From contig NC_015185.1 in NCBI RefSeq assembly GCF_000191045.1, positions 626,501 through 690,500 of the forward strand: a stretch of DNA of 64,000 nt, read 5' to 3'. This DNA comes from Desulfurobacterium thermolithotrophum DSM 11699 (GTDB lineage Bacteria; Aquificota; Aquificia; Desulfurobacteriales; Desulfurobacteriaceae). The position numbers were made by a program, and so were the translations under genes. Positions 28,223 through 36,820 of the stretch are shown here, one piece after another. The stretch's first letter is position 1. The number at the start of each line of letters is the position of its first letter. Below the pieces are notes generated by a model. It saw only the letters and a program-made list of their open reading frames with translations. It did no database searches and had not been told where the DNA came from.

Positions 28223-29161
28223 GTGCTCTGTAGAATTTGTAAGTCCAAAGGAAAGAGAACAAAAGCTTCTATTTACATAAGACACCATAGGTTAGCTCTT
28301 TGTAAAGAGCATTTTATCGAATGGTTTGAGAAACAGACGGCAAAAACTATAAAAGAATTTAATATGTTCAGTAAAGATGAAAAAGTTCTTATAGCAGTTT
28401 CCGGCGGAAAGGATAGTCTTTCTCTTTGGTATGCTCTTCATAGACTTGGTTATAAAACTTACGGTTTTCACATAAGCTTAGGTATAGAAGGTTGGGAATA
28501 TTCAAAAAAATCTCTTGATATTTGTAAAAAATTTTCTGAAAGAATAGAAAGACCTCTCATTATTTTTGATATCAAAGATGAGTTCGGTTATTCCATAGAA
28601 GAAATAGCCAAAGGAAGCGGTCGAAAAGATGTTTGTTCTGTGTGTGGAACTTTTAAAAGATACTTAATGAACAAAATTTGTAAGGAACAAGGTTTTAAAG
28701 TTGTTGCTACTGGTCACAATTTAGACGATGAATCTGCACTTCTTCTTTCAAATACAATTAGGTGGGAAATTGGATATCTTGGAAGACAACATCCAGTTTT
28801 ACCAGAAAAAAATGGCTTTGCGAGAAAAGTAAAGCCTTTTGTTTTCTTTACTGAAAAAGAAATTGTTAGTTATGCTATCTTAAACAAAATAGAGTACTTA
28901 GAGACTGGATGTCCAAACGCTAAGGAAGCAACTTCTATTCTTTATAAGCGTTCTCTTGCAATGTTAGAACATGAAATGCCAGGAACAAAACTTAGATTTT
29001 ACAAAGAGTTTCTTAAAAAAGCACGGCCAATATTTGAAAAGGAATTAAAAGAACACCTTGAACTTAATGAATGTAAAATCTGCAAAATGCCGACAACTGC
29101 TTCTATTTGCTCAGTTTGTAGAACTTTGGAGAGGTTAAAAATTAATGTTAAGAGTCGGTAA
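28223..29161 (+). CDS. ttuA: TtuA-type tRNA 2-thiouridine/2-thioribothymidine synthase
   Basis: A 312-residue thiolase of the TtcA/TtuA group. TtuA forms 2-thioribothymidine at tRNA position 54, which stabilises tRNAs at high temperature. The protein has an N-terminal zinc site (CRICKSKG...H), a PP-loop (VLIAVSGGKDSLSLWYAL), Fe-S cluster cysteines CSVCGTFKR and GCPNAK, and two C-terminal CXXC motifs (ECKICKMP; CSVCRTL). The terminal zinc fingers separate TtuA from bacterial TtcA. GTG 28223 follows TAAGGAGG. Its presence is consistent with a thermophile. Confidence 0.88.
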   Translation: MLCRICKSKGKRTKASIYIRHHRLALCKEHFIEWFEKQTAKTIKEFNMFSKDEKVLIAVSGGKDSLSLWYALHRLGYKTYGFHISLGIEGWEYSKKSLDICKKFSERIERPLIIFDIKDEFGYSIEEIAKGSGRKDVCSVCGTFKRYLMNKICKEQGFKVVATGHNLDDESALLLSNTIRWEIGYLGRQHPVLPEKNGFARKVKPFVFFTEKEIVSYAILNKIEYLETGCPNAKEATSILYKRSLAMLEHEMPGTKLRFYKEFLKKARPIFEKELKEHLELNECKICKMPTTASICSVCRTLERLKINVKSR

Positions 29162-29972
29162 GATAGAGTATCTTAATACAATTCCAGTTTATTATGGTTT
29201 TCTTAGCGGTAAAGTTGATTCTTCAGGAGTTGTTTTTGTAGAAGAAGTTCCATCAGAGCTTAATAAAATGTTAAGAGAAGGGAAATTAGATATTTCTGTG
29301 ATTTCCTCTTACGAATACTTGAAAAACAGTCAAAATTATTTGCTTTTACCTAATCTTTCTATTTCTGCAAAGAAAAAAGTTATTAGCGTCCTTTTTCTTT
29401 CAACTGTTCCAATTCATCAGCTTCACAGAAAGGATGTTTGGTTGACACGGAGCTCCATGACTTCTAGGGAACTTCTGAAGTATCTTTTGAGAGAAGTTTA
29501 TGGAATAGAGCCGAATTACCGTTTTTACTCTTTAAAAGAAGGAAATCTTCCAAAAAATCCAACGGCGCTTTTAACGATAGGAGATGATGCATTAAAAATG
29601 ATTAAAACCCAAAAGTTTCCTTTCGTATACGATCTAGCAGAAGAGTGGTTTAACCTATTTAGTTTACCATTTGTTTTTGCAGTTTGGGCCGTAAGAAAGG
29701 ACTCTTTTAAAGAAAAGAGGGAGGAAGTAATAACGTTTTATGAAAAACTTATAAAATCAAAGAAAATAGGATTAGATTCTTATAAAGAGATATGTAAGAA
29801 CTTCTCTTCAAAGATCTCTATTTGTGAAGATTTATGTAAAAATTATTTAAAGCAGCTTATATATGATTTAAATATAGAGGAACTTAACAGTATGGAAAAA
29901 TTTTCAAAGGTCATAAATGTTGTTTCTTCCTTTCAATTTATTCCAGTGAACTACCTACGACTAAAGTCGTAG
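29145..29972 (+). CDS. mqnA: chorismate dehydratase MqnA (menaquinone via futalosine), 3' end altered by a mobile element
   Basis: A periplasmic-binding-like fold enzyme of 275 residues that turns chorismate into 3-[(1-carboxyvinyl)oxy]benzoate, the first committed futalosine-pathway step. The start LRVGKIEYLNTIPVYYGFLSG and VPSELNKMLREGKLDISVISSYEYLKN are typical. The ATG at 29145 overlaps the end of ttuA by 17 bases. The final residues (YLRLKS and stop) are encoded by the right end of the downstream tnpB element, so the natural tail was replaced. The length is close to normal, so function is probably kept. Confidence 0.9.
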   Translation: MLRVGKIEYLNTIPVYYGFLSGKVDSSGVVFVEEVPSELNKMLREGKLDISVISSYEYLKNSQNYLLLPNLSISAKKKVISVLFLSTVPIHQLHRKDVWLTRSSMTSRELLKYLLREVYGIEPNYRFYSLKEGNLPKNPTALLTIGDDALKMIKTQKFPFVYDLAEEWFNLFSLPFVFAVWAVRKDSFKEKREEVITFYEKLIKSKKIGLDSYKEICKNFSSKISICEDLCKNYLKQLIYDLNIEELNSMEKFSKVINVVSSFQFIPVNYLRLKS

Positions 29973-29973
29973 G
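29954..29973 (-). repeat. right-end hairpin of the stand-alone tnpB element
   Basis: Nine-base inverted repeat CCTACGACT/AGTCGTAGG. The TAG inside it (29970-29972 on the plus strand) ends the mqnA frame. On the minus strand it lies just after the tnpB stop, where the omega RNA scaffold of a TnpB would end. Confidence 0.75.
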
Positions 29974-29994
29974 CTTCTGAGGGAGTTTGACAGG

Positions 29995-31345
29995 CTACCC
30001 TGCCCTTATCCCTCGTGGCGGGTTCACTCCACCACATACTCCTATCCCTGCAAAAAGCAGAGATTCGGAGATACTTTCATTGAACTTGTAGATCCTTACT
30101 CTCACTACCTTCCCAAGTCCTGTTACAAGGTCAAACCATCCTTTCTTGAACTTCCTTAAGATATTCCTCGCTCCATTTACATCCGCATTGATGACTCCTT
30201 TAGCAGGTGACAGAAAAAGTCCTCTCTTTATCCTCCTTCCCTGACCTTTCCCTTTTTTTGAAACAGTTGTGCTTTCATCACAACTGTCGGTCTGGGAAGT
30301 ATAGCTCTCATTTATCGGTGGGTGAACTTCTATCCCATACGGTTCAAGCTTATACTTAAGGTATCTATACACAAGTCCGTGAGGCATTAGTCTGAACATC
30401 TGATTCACTATCGCTGGTAGGTTACTTTCTTTGTTCTTTGATTCCTGTATGTTCCCTATTACTACCGTTTTGACTCCATTCCTAATCGCAAGTTCTTTTA
30501 TCACGTTACTCACTTTATGAGCATAGTCCCTTAACAGGTTCTTTATGCTTTTCCACAACTTGTGGAGTTTCTTCTCTAACGCTATTGTCGGTAGTCCCTT
30601 GTTTTTTAAATTGTCCAATCTACTCTGGAGTCTCGCTATTTTCTTGAGCTTCTTCCAGAGCAAGCTCTTGAGCCCCTTTCCATCTATTATGTACGAAATA
30701 GGATTCCCTTCTATTACACAGGTCGCAAAGTTTGTTTTTCCATAGTCTATTGCTAATACCTTGCTTCCTTTAGGTTTAACTTCGGGAAATTCCTCTTCAT
30801 ACACAACTACAAGTTTAAAGCTTACGTATCCATAGGACTTATACGGAACTATTTGAACGTTAAGTGCTTTAAGTTTCTCTAACTCCTTGTATCTTGTCTC
30901 TATCCACAAAAATTCTGGTGAGAATCCAAACTTTTCCAATAGGTGTTTCCTTAAACCCCTTGAAATCGACAATCTAACTCTACTTCTATTTATCCTGAAT
31001 CCTGTTTTATCCCACGTTACCACTCTATGAGGTGTTTCAGGATTCACAAATTTCGGTGGTCTAACTACTTTTATCCCTTTCTTCTTAAACTTTTTAGGGT
31101 TTTCCAAAAATCTAAGGAAGTTATCCCATCCTCTCGACAGTTCTTCAAGGACTATTTGAGCTGAGCGGGATTGCAGGGAACGTAGGTGTATGGAAGTACA
31201 TTTGAGCTTATTGTATAGGTCAAATTTATGGGGTTTGGCTAATTTATTCTTCACAAGGTAGTTAGGTTAAACATCCGAGTATTATCTCCTGCTCTTCAGT
31301 TAAACGAGAAAGTTCAAAAACAACTGCTCTTTTCACTTTCATCAT
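29995..31345 (-). pseudogene. tnpB: tnpB with an N-terminal frameshift
   Basis: The main open frame (29995-31254) lacks the usual OrfB start. Upstream on the minus strand, ATG 31345 opens MKVKRAVVFELSRLTEEQEIILGCLT and then meets TAA at 31264-31262; removing one A there joins it to VKNKLAKPHKFDLYNKL in the main frame. The RuvC region has D in LAIDYGKTNFA and D in INADVNGARNIL. The middle glutamate position of ordinary TnpB reads VVIGNIQ, and the zinc-ribbon cysteines are missing (SYTSQTDSCDES), a subtype seen in some IS1341/IS891-like proteins. Most likely a decayed gene unless recoding occurs. Confidence 0.75.
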
Positions 31346-31383
31346 TACAACCCAAGGTAAGCCATTACTGGTTCAAAGTCAAC

Positions 31384-31429
31384 ACCCCTTCGGGGTGCCT
31401 TTGCTGTATCCCCGCTTTTTAAAGCGGGG
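31384..31429 (-). repeat. left-end double hairpin of the stand-alone tnpB element
   Basis: ACCCC/GGGGT with a short loop (31384-31396), then GCTGTATC, then CCCCGCTTT/AAAGCGGGG (31410-31429). The same order is found at 19265-19306. Confidence 0.7.
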
Positions 31430-31454
31430 TTTTAGCCCGTCGTTTTTCTATAAA

Positions 31455-31691
31455 TTAATTTTTATAGATACTTCTAATTCGTTTTACAATAATCTCATGA
31501 AAATTTCTTGTTTGTTCTTCTATATTTTCTTCGGTATCAATTTCCTTTTCAAGTCTTTTAATAATCATACCACCTTTAAAAATGTTTGTAACAATTTTTT
31601 TTGATACTCTATAATATTCTGTTTGTACATGATAAACATTGCTTCCTAACTTTATGTTCTGATTTACTGATATTCGCAAGTTTCCCTCCAT
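31455..31691 (-). CDS. small uncharacterised protein of 78 residues
   Basis: A short soluble protein. The core NVYHVQTEYYRVSKKIVTNI plus FKGGMIIKRLEKE resembles a small bacterial family in which a G..YHVQTE strand is followed by a lf.gG.ii segment; I know no function for it. The ATG at 31691 gives 78 residues; a TTG at 31679 preceded by GGAGGGAAAC is an alternative start. It is transcribed divergently from the DUF4388 gene with about 70 bases between them, which suggests shared regulation. The C-terminus ends only 18 bases from the mobile element. Confidence 0.65.
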   Translation of the reverse strand: MEGNLRISVNQNIKLGSNVYHVQTEYYRVSKKIVTNIFKGGMIIKRLEKEIDTEENIEEQTRNFHEIIVKRIRSIYKN

Positions 31692-31695
31692 TAAA

Positions 31696-31725
31696 TTTAC
31701 AAATTTCTGAATATGATATTATTAT
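31696..31725 (+). promoter_or_regulatory. possible promoter of the DUF4388 gene
   Basis: TTTACA (31696-31701), an 18-base spacer and TATTAT (31720-31725) lie 36 bases before the ATG at 31762. The region is AT-rich, so chance matches are likely. Confidence 0.4.
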
Positions 31726-31761
31726 ACACTACGTATTTTCACTTTGAGCAAGGGGAATAGA

Positions 31762-32634
31762 ATGGAACTTAAAGGAGAGTTTAAATCAATCTTGGAAATT
31801 ATAGATTTATTTCAGATTATAAGTTTAGGAGAGAAAAACGAAAAATTTCTTCTATTAGGAAAAGAGGGAAAAGTCTTCTTTTATTTTAAAGAAGGGAAGA
31901 TTGTTAATTTTGATACAGATATTCCTATCCTTCAAAAACTAAAAGAAAAAGTCTTTATTAAGGAAATTCTATTTAAAGAAGCAATAAAGTCTGTAATGCA
32001 TTACATTTTTTTATGGGAAGGAGGAAAATTTCATTCGTTTGAAGAAGAAATAAATGTTGAAGAAGTAGGAAATGAAAATGTTTTAGATTTAATAATGGAA
32101 TTTACAAAAGAGATAGATGAGTTGCCATCTAGTTTAACCGATTTGCTAAGAAAAAATTCCTCTTTTTCTTTTTCTGAAGAGCTTGTTGTTGATAAAGTAA
32201 CTCTTGATAAGAAAGATTGGAAGATTTTAGTAAGACTTATCAAAGGAGAACCTATAAAAGAGGTGATATTTTCATTTATGCCTTTAAATGAGAGCTTAAG
32301 TAAAATTTCCAAATTTATAAATGCAGGACTCATTAAAATTGACATAGATATAATAGAAAAAGAAACAACAACTTCTAAATTACCTTTTACTTCTGTTATA
32401 CCTCAGGATAAATTAGAGAGTTTAAAGGAAATTTTAATTGAAACTATGGGACCTATGGGTGAATTTTTAATTGATGAAGCATTAGAGGAACTCAAAATAT
32501 TCGAAATTCCAATTGAAATGTCTGAAAAATTTGTAGAAACACTTATTGAAAAAATTCCTGAATCGTGTATAACAGACGAAGAAATTTTTAAAGAGAGATT
32601 AAAGAAAAAACTTTTAGAAATTCTTGAAACTTGA
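31762..32634 (+). CDS. DUF4388 (PATAN) domain protein
   Basis: A soluble protein of 290 residues. Starting at ATG 31762 behind AAGGGGAAT, the first ~95 residues (MELKGEFKSILEIIDLFQIISLGEKN; GKVFFYFKEGKIVNFDT; AIKSVMHYIFLWEGGKFHF-like) match the DUF4388/PATAN domain, found in two-component and gliding-type signalling proteins where it is thought to mediate protein contacts. The C-terminal two thirds are helical, acidic and not recognised; no receiver, kinase or DNA-binding motif is visible. It ends just before the aldolase gene (13-base gap), so the two may be co-transcribed. Confidence 0.75.
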   Translation: MELKGEFKSILEIIDLFQIISLGEKNEKFLLLGKEGKVFFYFKEGKIVNFDTDIPILQKLKEKVFIKEILFKEAIKSVMHYIFLWEGGKFHSFEEEINVEEVGNENVLDLIMEFTKEIDELPSSLTDLLRKNSSFSFSEELVVDKVTLDKKDWKILVRLIKGEPIKEVIFSFMPLNESLSKISKFINAGLIKIDIDIIEKETTTSKLPFTSVIPQDKLESLKEILIETMGPMGEFLIDEALEELKIFEIPIEMSEKFVETLIEKIPESCITDEEIFKERLKKKLLEILET

Positions 32635-32647
32635 AGGAGAATTTCAA

Positions 32648-33220
32648 ATGTATGAGTTTTTAAAAGAAAAGAAGGAGCTTGTAAAGGTCGGCAAGATTAT
32701 TTTTGAGTCAGGATTAACTGATACTCATGGTGGTAACATTAGTATGCGGATAGACGACTATATCTTAATTAAGAAGTCAGGTAAAATGCTTGGTTACCTT
32801 GAGCCTATTGATATAGTGGTAACAACAGTAGATGAAAATCCTATGCTTGACAAGAATGCTTCAATAGAGCTAAAAGTTCACAGAGCAATTTATCAAGCTT
32901 TTCCAGAAGTAAAAGGTATAGTTCATGCTCATTCTCCTTACACGGTGGCATGTTCTCTTGTTTACGATGAAATTGTTCCTGTTGATTCAGAAGGAAAACT
33001 TTTGCTTGGAAAAATTCCAGTTCTTTCAGCAAAACAAGTTGTTTCTTCAGATGAAGTTGCGCAAGAACTACCTAAACTTTTAAAAAGTTCACCAGTTGCT
33101 GTTGTAAAATCACATGGTCCATTTGCAGTAGGAAAAACTCTTGAAGAGGCACTTAAGTACCTTTCTGCACTTGAAAATTCTTGTAAAATAATTTCAATCT
33201 TAAAAGCAATGGAGATGTAA
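32648..33220 (+). CDS. class II aldolase/adducin-family protein (fuculose-phosphate aldolase-like)
   Basis: A 190-residue zinc-dependent aldolase-fold protein. Visible are the phosphate-binding stretch GLTDTHGGNISMRI, the catalytic glutamate region (NASIELKVHRAIYQAFP) and the zinc histidines in VHAHSPYTVA and KSHGPFAVG. Family members cleave fuculose-, rhamnulose- or ribulose-phosphates, or act as methylthioribulose-phosphate dehydratase (MtnB); the sequence does not separate these. I chose ATG 32648 behind GGAG (32635) over an upstream in-frame TTG. It is followed at once by tyrA. Confidence 0.82.
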   Translation: MYEFLKEKKELVKVGKIIFESGLTDTHGGNISMRIDDYILIKKSGKMLGYLEPIDIVVTTVDENPMLDKNASIELKVHRAIYQAFPEVKGIVHAHSPYTVACSLVYDEIVPVDSEGKLLLGKIPVLSAKQVVSSDEVAQELPKLLKSSPVAVVKSHGPFAVGKTLEEALKYLSALENSCKIISILKAMEM

Positions 33221-33221
33221 A

Positions 33222-34085
33222 TTGAGTTGGAACTTTAAAGAAATATGTATAGTAGGTCTTGGATTAATTGGAGGTTCATTTGCCCTTAATCTTAAACACA
33301 AAGGATATTCAGGAAAAATAACAGCAGTAGACATAAATCCAAAAGCAGTAGAAGAAGGTTTAAAGTTAGGAGTTATTGATTCAGGAAGTACTAATTACTC
33401 CATAGCCAAGAGTGCAGATCTAATTGTTTTAGCTGTTCCTGTAGGGGTTTACAGGCAAGTTTTAGATCAGTTAAAACCTTACATATCTAAGGGTACCGTA
33501 GTTAGTGACCTCGGAAGTGTAAAGGGACATCTTGTTTATATGTGCGAGGAATTCCTTAAAGGTCTTGCACCTTTTGTAGGAGGACATCCCATTGCCGGAA
33601 CTGAAAAATCAGGAGTTGAGAATGCAGTAAAAAATCTTTTTGATGGTGCAAAGTTTATTGTTACACCTACAGAAAATACAGATAAAAAGGCTTTAGAAAA
33701 GATAGTTTCTCTTTGGAAGAGCTTAGGTTCGCAGGTTGTTGAAATGGATCCTTTTTATCACGATCAAGTTTTTGCTGCTGTAAGCCATCTTCCTCATTTA
33801 GTTGCTTATTCTATTGTTGATGCAATAGCTAAACTTTCAGAAGACCTAAAAACTAATCTATTTCAGTTTACAGGAGGAGGTTTCAAAGATTTTACTCGAA
33901 TTGCAATGAGTGATCCTGTAATGTGGAGAGATATCTGCATAGAAAACAAAGAAAATCTTCTTAAGGTTTTGAAGGCTTTTAAAGACTCTATAGAGAAGGC
34001 AGAAAATTTGATAAGGAACTCTAATAAAGAAGAGCTTAAGGTTTTCTTTGAAAATTCAAAAGAAAAAAGGAGTTCTGTGAAATAA
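33222..34085 (+). CDS. tyrA: prephenate dehydrogenase
   Basis: A 287-residue NAD(P)-dependent dehydrogenase for tyrosine synthesis. The Rossmann motif GLGLIGGSFALNLK begins at residue 11, the substrate-site GGHPIAGTEKSGVENA lies near 125, and HHLPHLVAYS-like SHLPHLVAYSIVD and GGGFKDFTRIAMSDPVMWRDI follow. There is no chorismate mutase or ACT domain, so it is the monofunctional form. Translation starts at TTG 33222, two bases after the aldolase stop. Confidence 0.92.
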   Translation: MSWNFKEICIVGLGLIGGSFALNLKHKGYSGKITAVDINPKAVEEGLKLGVIDSGSTNYSIAKSADLIVLAVPVGVYRQVLDQLKPYISKGTVVSDLGSVKGHLVYMCEEFLKGLAPFVGGHPIAGTEKSGVENAVKNLFDGAKFIVTPTENTDKKALEKIVSLWKSLGSQVVEMDPFYHDQVFAAVSHLPHLVAYSIVDAIAKLSEDLKTNLFQFTGGGFKDFTRIAMSDPVMWRDICIENKENLLKVLKAFKDSIEKAENLIRNSNKEELKVFFENSKEKRSSVK

Positions 34086-34109
34086 AAAGATACTTTTCAT
34101 AAGAGAACA

Positions 34110-34985
34110 ATGGCAAAATTAGATAAGACTTTTTTGATTTCTTTTTTTGTTTCTCTATTACTTCATATCCCCTTTCTCTATTTTGATTTTCATGTTCCAT
34201 CACAAAAAGTTAAAAAAGAAAATATTGTAACTCTTGATTTTTCTATATCTTCTACTGAATCTATGAAAAATAAAAGTGAAAACAAGCAGAAAAAAGAAAG
34301 AAAACAAGCTAGAAAAAATTATCCTAAAAAAGTAAAGTCTGTAAAAAAGAAAATAAGAAAAAAGGTAGAGAAAAAGATAGTTAAAAAGATAAAGCAACCA
34401 ACAAGAAAAGAAAAGAAGATATCTAAGGAGATAATTGAGAAAAAAAATGAAATAGCAAAGGTAAAGAAAACAGAAAAAACACAAGTTCCAAAGACTTTGG
34501 AATCTATGAAACAAAATCACATCCAAAAAACAGAAAAAAGTCAGAAAAAAGAACAGGTAGATAGCTTTTCAAGAAAAGATTTTTTTGTGTCTAAAAAAAC
34601 AGAAAATAAACAAACCTTTTACAAAGAGCATGTTTTTACAAAATCTTTCACATTATCTTCTGTAAATAAATCGTTATCCTTAAGTAGAAAGAAAGAGTTT
34701 GATAAATGTAAGTACATAGGACTAATTATTGAGGAGATAGAAAAAAAGAAATTCTATCCTCGTTTAGCAAAAAGATTTGGTATAGAAGGAAAGGTTATTC
34801 TGAAGATTGTGATTGACAGAAAGGGCAACTTAGAAAGTGTTAGTATAGTTAAAACAAGTGGAAGCAAAGTTCTTGACAAAGCGGCTTTAAAACTTATAAA
34901 AAAGTGTAAATTTCCTCCTCTTCCACCCGAATACAAAAAGGATGATTTTGAAGTTGAAATTCCAATAAGGTATGAGCTTCGATAA
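34110..34985 (+). CDS. tonB: TonB energy-transducing protein
   Basis: TonB couples inner-membrane proton-motive force to outer-membrane receptors. The 291-residue protein has an N-terminal anchor (residues 8-26), a long highly basic linker rich in Lys and Glu (about 40-165) where many TonB proteins are Pro-rich, and a clear TonB_C domain at the end (FYPRLAKRFGIEGKVILKI; LDKAALKLIKKCKFPPLPPE; VEIPIRYEL). ExbB and ExbD are not adjacent. It may serve the receptor encoded at 40682. Its stop overlaps a possible upstream extension of aspS, which I do not use. Confidence 0.88.
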   Translation: MAKLDKTFLISFFVSLLLHIPFLYFDFHVPSQKVKKENIVTLDFSISSTESMKNKSENKQKKERKQARKNYPKKVKSVKKKIRKKVEKKIVKKIKQPTRKEKKISKEIIEKKNEIAKVKKTEKTQVPKTLESMKQNHIQKTEKSQKKEQVDSFSRKDFFVSKKTENKQTFYKEHVFTKSFTLSSVNKSLSLSRKKEFDKCKYIGLIIEEIEKKKFYPRLAKRFGIEGKVILKIVIDRKGNLESVSIVKTSGSKVLDKAALKLIKKCKFPPLPPEYKKDDFEVEIPIRYELR

Positions 34986-35032
34986 TGACATATAATTCAC
35001 AAGCAAAATCTTTGAAAGGAGAGGTAATAAAA

Positions 35033-36820
35033 ATGCTAGAACATCTTGGAGAATTTGAAAGAACTTCTTACTGTGGAGAGGTTTCAGCTTCAGATATTGG
35101 AAAGAAAGTAAAGCTTGCTGGATGGGTTGATACAACAAGAGATCACGGAGGAGTTGTTTTTACAGACTTAAGAGATAGAACTGGAAAAATTCAGATAGTT
35201 TTTTCCCCTGAGATTAGTGAAGAATTGGTTGAGAAGGCAAAAAAACTAAAAGATGAGTATGTTGTAGCTATTGAAGGTGAAGTCAGAAGAAGACCTTCAG
35301 GAACTGAAAACCCAAAGCTAAAGACAGGAGAAGTAGAAGTTTACGCTGAAAAACTAAAGATACTAAACAAATCCTTGCCTCTTCCTTTTCCAGTTGATGA
35401 TGATGTAAAGGTTGGAGAAGACATTAGACTCAAATACCGTTTTCTTGACCTTAGAAGAAAGAAAATGATGGATAATATCATCTTTAGACACAAGCTTTAT
35501 CAAATAACAAGAAATGTCTTTAATGAAGAAGGATTTATAGAAATAGAAACACCTTTCTTAACAAAGAGTACTCCAGAAGGAGCAAGAGATTTTCTTGTTC
35601 CGAGTAGAATTTATCCAGGAAAATTTTATGCTCTTCCTCAGTCTCCACAGCTCTTTAAACAAATTCTGATGGTAGCTGGGTTTGATAGGTATTATCAGAT
35701 TGCAAGGTGTTTTAGAGATGAGGATTTAAGGGCTGATAGACAACCTGAGTTTACACAAGTTGATTTTGAGATGTCCTTTGTTCGTGAGAAGGATGTTATG
35801 AATATTGCCGAAAAAGTTTTAAGGAGGCTCTACAAAGAGCTCCTTGGCATCGAAATTGGTGAAATTCCAGTTATGTCTTACGATGAGGCAATGAGCCGTT
35901 TTGGAACAGATAGACCAGATACAAGATTTGGACTTGAGCTAAAGGAAATTACAGATATTGCTGAAAAATGCAGCTTTAAAGTTTTTAGAATGGTTACTGA
36001 AAATGGTGGAATTGTAAAAGCTATCAACTTTAAAGGTGGAGCAACTCTTTCAAGGAAAGAGATAGACGATCTTACAAAGTTTGTTGGAATTTACGGTGCC
36101 AAAGGTCTTGCATGGATAAAGGTTACAGACAAAGGGCTTCAGTCTCCAATTGTTAAGTTCTTTACAGAGGGAGAAATAAATGAAATTTTAAAGAGGCTTG
36201 AAGCAGAAGTTGGAGATATTCTCTTCTTTGTTGCCGATAAGCCAGATGTTGTAAATGCTGCACTTTCAAATCTCAGATTGAAACTTGGAAAGATGGCTGA
36301 TCTAATCGATGATAGTAAGATAAATGTTCTATGGATTGTTGACTTTCCAATGTTTGAGTGGAACGAGGATGAAAACAGGTGGGAAGCTCTCCACCATCCG
36401 TTTACAAGTCCAAAGGAGGAAGATGTCGAAAAGCTTCTTGAAGATCCTGGTAAAGTTAGAGCAAGAGCTTACGATATGGTCTTAAACGGTGTTGAAGTTG
36501 GTGGAGGAAGCATTCGTATTTACAGAGAAGACATTCAAGAAAAGGTATTTAAAGTTATAGGACTTTCAGATGAAGAAGCTAAGGAAAGATTTGGATTTTT
36601 GCTTGAAGCCTTAAAGTATGGCGCTCCTCCTCACGGTGGAATGGCCTTTGGACTTGACAGACTTTGTGCAATCATGAGAGGAGAGGAATCAATTAGAGAT
36701 GTTATAGCATTTCCAAAGACTCAGAGAGGACAGTGCCTTCTTACCGGAGCTCCAGATACAGTAAGACCTGAGCAGCTTGAAGAGCTCCATATTGAAATTA
36801 CTAAGGAAGAAGAAGAGTAA
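35033..36820 (+). CDS. aspS: aspartyl-tRNA synthetase
   Basis: A class II synthetase of 595 residues, the bacterial length. I chose ATG 35033, preceded by AAAGGAGAGG, because MLEHLGEFERTSYCGEVS matches the family start. Features are the OB-fold anticodon domain (LAGWVDTTRDHGGVVFTDLRDRTG), motif 1 (FIEIETPFLTKSTPEGARDFLVPSR), motif 2 (YQIARCFRDEDLRADRQPEFTQVDFEMSF, in pieces), the bacterial GAD insertion (about 290-415) and motif 3 (GGMAFGLDRLCAIMRG). It may also charge tRNA(Asn), which cannot be decided from sequence alone here. Confidence 0.95.
   Translation: MLEHLGEFERTSYCGEVSASDIGKKVKLAGWVDTTRDHGGVVFTDLRDRTGKIQIVFSPEISEELVEKAKKLKDEYVVAIEGEVRRRPSGTENPKLKTGEVEVYAEKLKILNKSLPLPFPVDDDVKVGEDIRLKYRFLDLRRKKMMDNIIFRHKLYQITRNVFNEEGFIEIETPFLTKSTPEGARDFLVPSRIYPGKFYALPQSPQLFKQILMVAGFDRYYQIARCFRDEDLRADRQPEFTQVDFEMSFVREKDVMNIAEKVLRRLYKELLGIEIGEIPVMSYDEAMSRFGTDRPDTRFGLELKEITDIAEKCSFKVFRMVTENGGIVKAINFKGGATLSRKEIDDLTKFVGIYGAKGLAWIKVTDKGLQSPIVKFFTEGEINEILKRLEAEVGDILFFVADKPDVVNAALSNLRLKLGKMADLIDDSKINVLWIVDFPMFEWNEDENRWEALHHPFTSPKEEDVEKLLEDPGKVRARAYDMVLNGVEVGGGSIRIYREDIQEKVFKVIGLSDEEAKERFGFLLEALKYGAPPHGGMAFGLDRLCAIMRGEESIRDVIAFPKTQRGQCLLTGAPDTVRPEQLEELHIEITKEEEE

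Larger units (their letters stand above)
29946..31437 (-). mobile_element. stand-alone tnpB (IS1341-type) element, degenerate
   Basis: The element encodes only a TnpB on the minus strand. The right end GTGAACTAC plus the hairpin CCTACGACT/AGTCGTAGG (29954-29973) plus GCTTC matches the right-end signature at 17575-17606. The left end holds two hairpins, ACCCC/GGGGT (31384-31396) and CCCCGCTTT/AAAGCGGGG (31410-31429) next to GCTGTATC, then TTTTAGCCC, again like the first element. No tnpA is present, so movement would need TnpA in trans. Boundaries are approximate by a few bases. Confidence 0.8.

Noticed and set aside
31381-31430. Hairpins 31384-31429 as a terminator or riboswitch
   Set aside because: The same arrangement occurs at the left end of the other IS605-type element, so they are transposon ends.
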